Origin: CAVRAW01 sp963716135
GTDB lineage: Bacteria; Planctomycetota; Planctomycetia; Pirellulales; JADZDJ01
Assembly: GCA_963716135.1 (NCBI GenBank)
Contig: OY970289.1
Span: 2,480,001 to 2,544,000, forward strand
Direction: 5' to 3'
DNA: 64,000 bases
The first letter of the stretch is position 1. Each line of letters opens with the position of its first letter. A model generated the notes under the pieces. The model was not told the DNA's origin. It did no database searches and saw only the letters and a list, made by a program, of their open reading frames with translations. Positions 58,101 through 64,000 of the stretch are shown one piece after another. A program made the translations under genes and the position numbers.

Positions 58101-59267
58101 TACGAAGCCCTGGCCCTGGCCTTGCAAGCCGCCGGAAAGCCCAAGGACGACGTGGAACGCGCGCTGATGTCGGCGGTGGATTTCGCAAATTCGCCCAGCG
58201 ACATGATGCAAGTCGCCTTGTACATGGCTCGCATCGGCTTGGACGAGCGCGCCCTGAAGCTGTTGCGTCAGGCGTCCGCGTTGCAGCCGTTCCGCCACGA
58301 ACCGTACATGCATGGCTTGCAGATTGCACAGCGATTGGGCGATGACGACGCCATTCGCTGGGCCTGCCTGGGAATCCTGCGGCAAGCGTGGCCCAAGAAT
58401 AAAAAGAGCGTGGAGGATTCGGCCCGATATGCCTCCGCTGCGCTGGTGGAAAAACTCCGGAAGGACGGCAAGACAGCCGAAGCCGACGATTTCCGTAAGG
58501 CGCTCGACGAAGCCCAGGTGCGCGATTGCCTGGTGAAGGTCACGTGGACGGGCGATGCCGACGTCGATTTGATGATCGAAGAACCGACCGGCGCCGTGGC
58601 CTCGTTTCAGCATCCCCGCACCGTTGGCGGTGGCGTCATGCTGGGCGATGCCTATGCCAAATCCAATGCGTCAAGCACGGAAGGGTCTTCCGAAAGCTAC
58701 GTGTTACCGCAGGGCTTTAGCGGCCATTATAAAATGCGACTGCGCCGAATCTGGGGCCAGGTTGCCACGGGCAAAGTTACCGTTGACATTTATACCCAAT
58801 ACGGCTCGCCCCACATGACCCATCTGCGCCAGCAAATTCCCCTGGGCGAGCGCGATGCCGTGGTGAAGTTTGACGTCGCCGACGGCCGCCGCACTGAACC
58901 GCTGGAACAAGCACAATTGGCACAAGCCGTGGCCGATCAAACCACGGTGAATAGCGCCGTGCTCGCGCAGCAAATGAACGCCTTGAATACCGCCTCGGCT
59001 TCCGCGGCGACCGATGTCACGTCGTCGGGCTTGGGCGCCGGCAGCGCGAATCCATTTTTCCCGTTCGTGCTGAAGGGCGCAGTGGGTTTCACCGTGAAGC
59101 CCACCATTCTGCCGGAAGGCACGCAATTGCAGGCATTTGCGGTTGTTTCCGCCGACCGCCGCTATGTGCGCATCAACGTGCAGCCGAATTTCACCACGAT
59201 CCCGCAGGTCGACACGTTCAACACGGTTACCGGCTCGGGTGGTTCCGGCAGCGGCACCACCCCGTAA
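55176..59267 (+). CDS. giant exported VWA-domain protein with a secretin-type short domain, Gly-rich linker and DUF2135-like C-terminus
   Basis: About 1363 residues from an ATG at about 55176, which has GGAG upstream; a GTG six codons earlier is possible. A signal peptide is followed by a von Willebrand A domain (VVLFDTSASEVGLYRDKGME, MIDAS DxSxS near residue 75). Helical/TPR-like stretches and a charged coiled coil (about 470-540, QAARRRQEKEVADVEREQNM) come next. An STN/secretin-N-like domain (about 675-770: TELDFAETPLKDVMDYIKER, LKGVTLRSALKLILSEYNLT) is followed by a 40-residue Gly-rich linker, TPR-like helices, and a C-terminal beta domain (KVTWTGDADVDLMIEEPTGA, FSGHYKMRLRRIWGQ) like YfaP/DUF2135. 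It is probably a large envelope assembly or adhesion protein; no enzyme is visible. Confidence 0.75.
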   Translation: MSRTSGSCFWLALALVVAAPKFIAAAAPEKANSPTAHFDAYAKPDGATYFALSLMPQTALPAAESSDVVVLFDTSASEVGLYRDKGMEVLHGLLATLGEKDHVKLMAVDLKAVPMTQSFVAPHGAEMTAAIEQLKHRTPLGATDMEAAMKAVLDSYKGASAAPRAVVYIGNGRSSANATAPDMPKLIDRLAGQHISVSSFAVGASQNVANLAALANQTGGVVALDGEKVAGRELGAQLSRALHESIIWPVDRKLPASLAEVYPAKTPPLRADRDIVLVGKGSADQQFEVNIKGEVAGKPVDLHWMVQPNKADDDNAYLAQLVDGAKADGGYSLPTLGSEGLWEARRVINVGAQNLAKLGRQAASSGNVSQAKQFVEAAVRMDPNNPNALVLKHAIDNGKVVAAAAEIPPPPEPADSAPQPGDLLSSTEEMQRVIQQKVITDANVEMNRARDHMAIDPAGVQQDMKLLLERVLQVPELTSDQRISLRSQLTALIEQAARRRQEKEVADVEREQNMAMARERQRLLDNLTRKDMQVKGLIDRFDALMEQGYLHFDSFTNQYYMDAKTKAADEAARVLSDPYGRQSAIAVSAPLFADLAGNTSNYLAIREAKQRNWLDQMHLVDVAAIPTPDDPPIVYPPADFWRQLTERRKKYKSVDLSNTSPVEQRILSSLDEKTELDFAETPLKDVMDYIKERHHIEVQFDQNALKNANPPIDPSQTLISRSLKGVTLRSALKLILSEYNLTYVIKDEVLMITSKDEADKVLVTKVYPVGDLVMPIDVLGNGGSNGGASSGGFGGGSGGGLGGGGGIGGGGGGFGGGGGGGGGIFDVPDDLNVVVPSSNDGGALDVPDDLKLSGAKAAKTQAASQTSSAAATPKSISAPAVAGSTKPAADAKPDELAAESHETIVVNTDVDPDKFWNDYFTSLPEPDENHAAEIAAKRDAAIRDVAKELMDQQKFDHVAALINAALRNGYARPWMYEALALALQAAGKPKDDVERALMSAVDFANSPSDMMQVALYMARIGLDERALKLLRQASALQPFRHEPYMHGLQIAQRLGDDDAIRWACLGILRQAWPKNKKSVEDSARYASAALVEKLRKDGKTAEADDFRKALDEAQVRDCLVKVTWTGDADVDLMIEEPTGAVASFQHPRTVGGGVMLGDAYAKSNASSTEGSSESYVLPQGFSGHYKMRLRRIWGQVATGKVTVDIYTQYGSPHMTHLRQQIPLGERDAVVKFDVADGRRTEPLEQAQLAQAVADQTTVNSAVLAQQMNALNTASASAATDVTSSGLGAGSANPFFPFVLKGAVGFTVKPTILPEGTQLQAFAVVSADRRYVRINVQPNFTTIPQVDTFNTVTGSGGSGSGTTP

Positions 59268-59275
59268 AGTAGCGA

Positions 59276-60292
59276 TTATCGTACTAATCCCGGTTGGATA
59301 TCCAGAGTGAGTGGCTCGGTCAATCCGGCTTTCAATCGCTCCAGCGCAATCGCGCCCATCACGGCATTGTCGGTGCACAGATCGCGCGGCGCGATGTGCA
59401 GCTTGATGCCCCGCTCACCGCACGCCGCTTCGATAAGCCGTCGCAGTTCTTCGTTCGCGGCCACGCCGCCGCCGACGGCCAATGTTTTCAGTCCGGCGCG
59501 TTCCAGCGCCAGCAGCGATTTGTCGATTAGGCAATCGATCACCGCCGCCTGAAAGCTGGCCGCGAGGTCCGCAATCTTTTTCGGCGATAGCGATTCTGCT
59601 CGCGGCGTTTCGCCCGGCGGCGCAATTTGATAGCGCACGGCCGTCTTCAGCCCGCTAAAGCTGAACGCCAACCGATTGGCGTCGTGCCAGAATGTGCGCG
59701 GAAAGGCATAAGCCTTTGGATTTCCCCCGGTCGCCGCCTGCTCGATCGCCGGACCGCCGGGATAAGGCAGGCCCATCAGGCTGGCCACTTTGTCGAATGC
59801 TTCCCCGGCGGCATCGTCGATCGTGCCTCCGAGCAAGGTGAAATCCAGCGCGCTTGCGCAGCGATACAGGCTGGTATGCCCGCCGCTGATCACCAGCCCC
59901 ACGCAGGGAAACAAATCGGCCGCGCCGGCCACCTTGCAAGCGTAGATGTGAGCTTGCAGATGATCGACTGCCACCAAAGGCTTTCCCGTGGCGACGCACA
60001 ACGATTTGGCGGCGGACAGCCCGACCAATAACGAACCGGCCAGGCCTGGCGTGCGCGCCACCGCAATCGCATCCAACTCGTCCAGCGTCACGCCCGCGCG
60101 GCGCAACGCCTCATCGACCACCGGCAGAATCCGCTCGACGTGAGCGCGCGAGGCAATTTCGGGCACCACCCCGCCATACATTTGATGCAATTCGTCTTGC
60201 GACGCGACCACCGACGACAGCACTTTCAGCGGGTCCGCGACCACCGCCGCCGCCGTTTCGTCGCACGTCGTTTCCAAGGCCAGAAGTTTCAC
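59276..60292 (-). CDS. tsaD: tRNA N6-threonylcarbamoyladenosine transferase TsaD
   Basis: 338 residues, GTG start. It transfers the threonylcarbamoyl group to A37 of ANN-decoding tRNAs with TsaB and TsaE. The ASKHA fold is seen in LALETTCDETAAAVV, the metal-site HxxxH in AVDHLQAHIYA, VVPEIASRAHVERI, LVISGGHTSL, FSFSGLKTAVRYQI and LAVGGGVAANEELRRLI, with the last Asp in APRDLCTDNAVMGA. It converges on the giant VWA gene with 8 bp between stops. Confidence 0.97.
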   Translation of the reverse strand: MKLLALETTCDETAAAVVADPLKVLSSVVASQDELHQMYGGVVPEIASRAHVERILPVVDEALRRAGVTLDELDAIAVARTPGLAGSLLVGLSAAKSLCVATGKPLVAVDHLQAHIYACKVAGAADLFPCVGLVISGGHTSLYRCASALDFTLLGGTIDDAAGEAFDKVASLMGLPYPGGPAIEQAATGGNPKAYAFPRTFWHDANRLAFSFSGLKTAVRYQIAPPGETPRAESLSPKKIADLAASFQAAVIDCLIDKSLLALERAGLKTLAVGGGVAANEELRRLIEAACGERGIKLHIAPRDLCTDNAVMGAIALERLKAGLTEPLTLDIQPGLVR

Positions 60293-60321
60293 AGCGATAG
60301 AGAACTCAGTGCGTCAGAGGA

Positions 60322-61923
60322 TCACTGCGCCCGGGCCAACTCGGTCGTCAGATATTCAACCGATTTTTGCAATTGGCGATCGACAAACTTGGGCACGGCG
60401 TCGCCGGCGGCGGTCTTTTTCTCGCGCCCATTGTTTCCATTCGCCGCCGCGGTCGGCGATTTGTCCGATCTGGTCGCGGCCGGTTTCAGATCGCTTGGTT
60501 TCGATTTCTCGGTGTTCGAGTTGGTTTTAGCCACGGGCGGCGTCGTTTGCGACGAATGCTGTTTGCCTTCGCGATGATCGCCTTCCACCACGTCGCGGAT
60601 GCGGCGGTTCGCCAGCAGTTCCGCTATTTCGACGGGACTCAGCTTCAGTTCCAGCCCGTTGTCGGGTTTTACTCCCCATTCGTCGGTCTCTTTGTCGTCG
60701 GGAAAGCGATGAATTTTGTGTCCGTTAGGCCGCGTGTAACTCGAAGTGGTCAGCTTCAGCGCGCTCTTTCCGGATTCCAATTCCACGACGTTTTGCACGC
60801 TTCCCTTGCCCCAGGTGCGATCGCCGGCGACGACGGCCCGGCCGTTATCCTGCAAGCAAGCCGCCACGACCTCGCTGGCGCTGGCGCTATAGTGGTTCAC
60901 CAGCACCACCATGGGAAAGCCTTCAAAGATTTCGCCCGGCGTTGCCTCCCACACGCGCTCCGCCGTGTTGCGTCCCTTGGTGCTGACAATCCGTCCCTTG
61001 CTGATAAATAAGTTCGAAACCTCGACCGCCGAACTCAGCAGGCCGCCAGGATTAAATCGCAAATCGAGTACCAACGCCTGCACCTTTTCGCGTTTCAAAT
61101 CCTCGAGCGCCTTTCGCAGATCGGCGGCGGTCTCGCGGCTGAAGCTCGTGACGCGGATGTAACCGATCCGCCGTTCAGGATCGAGCATGAAATCCCACAA
61201 ACCATCGGGCTTGCGCGAATTGCCCAGCACCGTACCGACGTGAATCACTTCGCGCTGGATGGTGAACGTTTCCAACTTGCTGTTGGGATGCTGCACCGAG
61301 AGCGAGACGCTGGTGCCCACTTCCCCTTTCAGCCGCCGCGTGGCTTCGTCCAGCGTGATGTCGTCCGCCGGCTTCCCATCGATTGCCACGATCCTGTCGC
61401 CGGCTTCCACGCCGGCGCGATAGGCGGGCGTGCCCACCAGCGGGCTGATGATCTTCAATTGCCCGTCTTCGAGGGTGACTTGAATGCCGATGCCGCCGAA
61501 CTGACTTTCCACGGCGTCGTGGAATCGAGTGAATTCGTCGGGGCTGATATAGGCAGAGTACGGATCGAGCTTGCTGATGATGCCTTTGATTGCCGCTTCC
61601 ATCAACTCGCGGCGGTCGACCGGCTTCACGTAGTTCCGCTCGACCTGATCGATCGTATCCGCCAAAGCCTTATAGAGCTCGTAGTATTCCTCGTCGGCTT
61701 TGCGATCCTGCGCGGTGCTCTCGCTGCCGAGCGAATCCGGCATCAAAGCGCCGGTTGATTCTTTGCCCGGCTGGCCTGCCGCCGGCTTCGATTCGTCGTC
61801 GGTGGATTTGGCCGCCGCGGCGGGAATCTTCGCCGGATCTCCCGCCTGGCCGGCGGCGGGCGCGGCCAATGGCAACAGCAAGCAACAGGCAATCAGCAAC
61901 CACCACTTGCAAGTGCAAACCAT
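60322..61923 (-). CDS. S41 C-terminal processing peptidase (CtpA/Prc family)
   Basis: 533 residues. A signal sequence (WWLLIACCLLLPLAAPAAG) is followed by a helical cap, a PDZ domain (about 150-235: GGIGIQVTLEDGQLKIISPL, AGVEAGDRIVAIDGKPADDI) and the S41 core. Catalytic Ser is in NHYSASASEVVAACLQDNGR and Lys in GDRTWGKGSVQNVVEL; RFNPGGLLSSAVEVS is also typical. A low-complexity Lys/Ser/Pro linker precedes a final helix (VDRQLQKSVEYLTTELARAQ). It cleaves the C-termini of envelope proteins. ATG 61923 has GAGG 8 nt upstream. The gap to tsaD is 29 bp. Confidence 0.92.
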   Translation of the reverse strand: MVCTCKWWLLIACCLLLPLAAPAAGQAGDPAKIPAAAAKSTDDESKPAAGQPGKESTGALMPDSLGSESTAQDRKADEEYYELYKALADTIDQVERNYVKPVDRRELMEAAIKGIISKLDPYSAYISPDEFTRFHDAVESQFGGIGIQVTLEDGQLKIISPLVGTPAYRAGVEAGDRIVAIDGKPADDITLDEATRRLKGEVGTSVSLSVQHPNSKLETFTIQREVIHVGTVLGNSRKPDGLWDFMLDPERRIGYIRVTSFSRETAADLRKALEDLKREKVQALVLDLRFNPGGLLSSAVEVSNLFISKGRIVSTKGRNTAERVWEATPGEIFEGFPMVVLVNHYSASASEVVAACLQDNGRAVVAGDRTWGKGSVQNVVELESGKSALKLTTSSYTRPNGHKIHRFPDDKETDEWGVKPDNGLELKLSPVEIAELLANRRIRDVVEGDHREGKQHSSQTTPPVAKTNSNTEKSKPSDLKPAATRSDKSPTAAANGNNGREKKTAAGDAVPKFVDRQLQKSVEYLTTELARAQ

Positions 61924-62117
61924 TTTGCCAGCCTCGATCCACTGCCGTCGAAGTATTTCAGCGACAAAACGATTGCCGCCGTTGCCTTACCGTTTTGAAG
62001 TATACGCCCCGCGGGGTTGCCGAAACAAGCGATTCTCTTGGCACGCCTCGAACGATCGCGACCACCGGCATCTCATGCGCAATTGCTTTACTGTTCACCT
62101 CACTTCAGTCTTGCCCA

Positions 62118-62852
62118 ATGCCTACCGATGTTTACGAGCGCCGCCACATTAGGTCCACGGTCCGGTCGCGCGCCATTGAGAGCCCTGTGAATCTGCCGTT
62201 AAGCATCCTGCTGCCTGTGCGCAACGTCCAAACGACGCTGCACTCGATCGTTCACAAATTAATCGACGTATTGCCCGAGCTGACGCAGCAGTTTGAATTG
62301 CTCATCGTCGACGATGGTTCAACCGACGCCACTTGCGAAGTGGCCTATGAACTGGCCCGCGACTATCCGCAAATCCAGGTCACGCGGCACGCGGTCGCGC
62401 TGGGTTGGGCCACGGCCGTCACCCGCCAGGCCGCCCTGGCGCGCGGCGAATTCATCATGATTCACGGCGGCGGATCGTTGGAAACCGACGATCTGGTCGG
62501 CCTGTGGCGCTTGCGCCAAGGCGTTGCCGCCGCCGCCATTGCCAAGGCGCGCGCGGTGCAATCGGGCAAATCGTGGCGAATCGATCTGCACACCTTCCCC
62601 GACAACAAGCCGCACGACGATCCGAAATCGCGAGGCGGCCATTCATCGGCGTTGGGAATCCACGCCCGCGCGCCGCGGTCCAACTTGTTGATGGTCCACC
62701 GTCAGCAAGTCGGCCAGCTCAAGCGGTCGCTGGCCCTAATGCACAATCCCGGCTGGCCGGCCAATCCGCGAAACACGCGCCGCCACAGTGCCGACAGCCT
62801 GAAACCGCCGACGTTTCTCAGTCGGCTCAAGGAATTCACGCTGGGCGAATAG
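62118..62852 (+). CDS. divergent GT2-type glycosyltransferase-like protein lacking the DXD motif
   Basis: About 244 residues from ATG 62118; the longer in-frame opening upstream is antisense to the protease. The N-terminal Rossmann-like half is clear GT-A: LPLSILLPVRNVQTTLHSIV, FELLIVDDGSTDATCEVAYE and ALGWATAVTRQAALARG. Where active enzymes have the DXD metal site it reads EFIMIHGGGSLETDDLVG, with no DxD. The C-terminal half (SWRIDLHTFPDNKPHDDPKS onward) is basic, Pro/His-rich and unlike GT2 acceptor domains. It could be a nucleotide-sugar sensor or an inactive homologue. It converges with the methyltransferase, with stops directly adjacent. Confidence 0.7.
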   Translation: MPTDVYERRHIRSTVRSRAIESPVNLPLSILLPVRNVQTTLHSIVHKLIDVLPELTQQFELLIVDDGSTDATCEVAYELARDYPQIQVTRHAVALGWATAVTRQAALARGEFIMIHGGGSLETDDLVGLWRLRQGVAAAAIAKARAVQSGKSWRIDLHTFPDNKPHDDPKSRGGHSSALGIHARAPRSNLLMVHRQQVGQLKRSLALMHNPGWPANPRNTRRHSADSLKPPTFLSRLKEFTLGE

Positions 62853-63536
62853 TCACTTGTTGACGGCTGGTGCACCCTTAAACCGCACGTGATGCACCCA
62901 CGCCGGCGGCACATTCGGCCACACCCAGTCGCGCTTGATCTCCTGCTCTTTCAGCACGCGGCCTAGCGCCTGCCCAATGCCGCGCAGCCTCGCCCGCCCC
63001 TGGCTGCCGCTGACCAGCGCCTTTACGCGCCGGATGGCGATATACTCGAAAAACGACAGCGTGCCGGTGGGCTTCAGCAAGCGTTGGAAATGTTCCAAAA
63101 TCTGTTCCACATCGCCCACCGTGAAATTGTTCAGCGGTAGGCCGGAGATGATCAAATCGTAGCGCCCCTCCGGCGGCAAGTCCTCCAGTCGGCCATGAAT
63201 GATTTGCGTCCGGCCGGCGGCGGACTGAAACGCGGGCTCATGGTCGAATCGTTGGCGCAAATGTTGTACGAAGTCGACGTTCAGTTCCACGAGCGTCAAG
63301 CGATCTTCCGCGCGCAGACAACGCACCAATCGTTTCGTCACCGCTCCAGTGCCCGGCCCCACTTCCAGCACTTCGCGTGGACTGCCAGGTCCGCGCCCAT
63401 TTGAACTAGCGGCCGTGGCGTCATTCACATAGCGGCACAGCGCCTTCGCCAGCGACCCGCTGCTGGGCAGCACTGACCCCGTCGTGTGGTAGTGCTCAAA
63501 GAACTGCTTGAGGAAAACCCGATAGTCGCGGAGCAT
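62853..63536 (-). CDS. SAM-dependent methyltransferase (phospholipid N-methyltransferase / KsgA-like fold)
   Basis: 227 residues. Class I motif I is VLEVGPGTGAVTKRLV (about 56-71), with motif II LTLVELNVDFVQHLRQRFDH, and then DLIISGLPLNNFTVGDVEQI. The order and the N-terminal FLKQFFEHYHTTGSVLPSSG match the PmtA-like phospholipid N-methyltransferase group, which resembles rRNA adenine dimethylases; the ISGLPLNN segment is nearer to the PmtA type than to the NLPY of KsgA. The substrate is probably phosphatidylethanolamine but is unproven. Confidence 0.8.
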   Translation of the reverse strand: MLRDYRVFLKQFFEHYHTTGSVLPSSGSLAKALCRYVNDATAASSNGRGPGSPREVLEVGPGTGAVTKRLVRCLRAEDRLTLVELNVDFVQHLRQRFDHEPAFQSAAGRTQIIHGRLEDLPPEGRYDLIISGLPLNNFTVGDVEQILEHFQRLLKPTGTLSFFEYIAIRRVKALVSGSQGRARLRGIGQALGRVLKEQEIKRDWVWPNVPPAWVHHVRFKGAPAVNK

Positions 63537-63540
63537 GATG

Positions 63541-63691
63541 CAAAGGCAGAATGCAGAAAGCAGAAGGCAGAAGGAGGGAGTTTTGGCGAAAGCAGATTCT
63601 AACGCAAACCAAGGGACGGCGGCACCACCAATTCGATTTCATGGTCCGGCACTTCTGCCTTTTGCCTTCTGCCTTTTGCCTTCTGCCTTTA
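63541..63691. repeat. inverted word-repeat element (GCAGAAG type) with a ~75-bp centre
   Basis: The left arm (63541-63577) repeats GGCAGAA, TGCAGAA and AGCAGAAGGCAGAAGG. The right arm (63650-63691) repeats CTTCTGCCTTTTGCCTTCTG. It lies between the methyltransferase and the DUF1207-like gene. The arms share words with 44284-44356 and 42963-42996. Confidence 0.75.
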
Positions 63692-64000
63692 ATAGTCGTA
63701 CCACAGCCCGTAGCCGATAAGCTGCTCGCTATCCTTGAAGAATTGATCCATGAAACTCGGCCCCGTCTGGTAGAAGAAACCAGTGCGAATCAACTGCCCG
63801 CCTCGGTCGGGGCGCCATTGCCAGCCTGCCTCGACCGTGAATGGCCCGCCAAAATCGTTCTCCTGCCGCATGTACACGTTCATGGCGACAAACGGCGCGC
63901 CGCACCAGCCGCGCACCACAGGACTATATTCCCAGCCAAATTGGAAAGCCCACGGTTCATTGCCGCCTTCGGTAAAGTAGCCGTAGTCCACTTCGCCGTA
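63689..64000 (-). CDS. C-terminal part of a DUF1207-like protein, 5' end beyond the window
   Basis: The leftward frame is open at the right edge (YGEVDYGYFTEGGNEPWAFQ) and stops at 63689. Alternating aromatic strands (FGWEYSPVVRGWCGAPFVAM, NDFGGPFTVEAGWQWRPDRG, LIRTGFFYQTGPSFMDQFFK) look like the end of an outer-membrane beta-barrel and resemble the C-terminus of planctomycete DUF1207 proteins (from memory). About 103 codons are visible. The stop lies within the right arm of a word repeat. Confidence 0.6.
   Translation of the reverse strand, partial: YGEVDYGYFTEGGNEPWAFQFGWEYSPVVRGWCGAPFVAMNVYMRQENDFGGPFTVEAGWQWRPDRGGQLIRTGFFYQTGPSFMDQFFKDSEQLIGYGLWYDY

Noticed and set aside
57288..58613. 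441-codon minus-strand frame opposite the giant VWA gene
   Set aside because: It includes a long Ala tract that is simply the reverse of the Gly-rich linker; no independent protein features.

Overview
The window comes from a planctomycete, most likely of the order Pirellulales. The 16S rRNA gene carries planctomycete-like sequence near its 5' end. It stands alone, with its own promoter and terminator and no 23S gene, as known for several planctomycetes. Secreted proteins carry a PEP-CTERM tail, a planctomycete-type LEPR-like N-terminal motif and dockerin-like repeats. GC is roughly 58-60% and there is no sign of phage, IS elements, integrases or CRISPR.

Layout. 1-5.4 kb: an efflux-pump outer-membrane channel (leftward, cut by the edge) and a secreted nuclease-fold, beta-repeat, PEP-CTERM protein. 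5.6-10.7 kb: a small DUF883-like membrane protein and two membrane/TPR proteins that share an almost identical 558-bp 3' segment. 10.8-20 kb: secreted YHYH protein, haem peroxidase, a sulfatase-fold protein without the usual nucleophile, and a very large glycosidase-like protein. 20-27.7 kb: a GT2 and a GT39 glycosyltransferase, then a leftward cluster of lysine 2,3-aminomutase (KamA), a D-Ala-D-Ala-ligase-like ATP-grasp enzyme and an ATP-grasp/GNAT fusion, then TatD. 28-42 kb: leftward complex I genes in transcription order nuoI, two unrelated genes, nuoA, nuoC, a small gene, nuoD, H, J, K, L, M, N. nuoB, E, F and G are absent. 42.6-51 kb: csrA, tRNA-Glu(UUC), hemH, thiolase, aldo/keto reductase, nitroreductase, VOC protein, pyroglutamyl peptidase, ferritin-like protein, HEAT-repeat protein and a lipoate-ligase-like protein. 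51.2-53.3 kb: the solitary 16S unit. 53.6-64 kb: HtrA protease, a 1360-residue VWA/secretin-like protein, tsaD, a C-terminal processing protease, a divergent GT2, a methyltransferase and a partial DUF1207-like protein.

Two features cut across the window. First, ten genes are split by what looks like a single-base insertion or deletion, including nuoM and htrA. Several of the sites are short homopolymers or GC-rich repeats, so I read most of them as assembly errors rather than pseudogenes. Second, many intergenic gaps hold hairpin-forming elements whose arms are built from short tandem words (GCAGAAG, TGTCCG, GAACAATGA, CGATAAA, CGCAGAG). Some words recur at distant loci. One unrelated palindromic element has a copy inside hemH.

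The best candidate for an undescribed pathway is the kamA / ATP-grasp / ATP-grasp-GNAT cluster. It could make a beta-lysine-containing (possibly acetylated) amide or small peptide; this is inferred from domain content alone.
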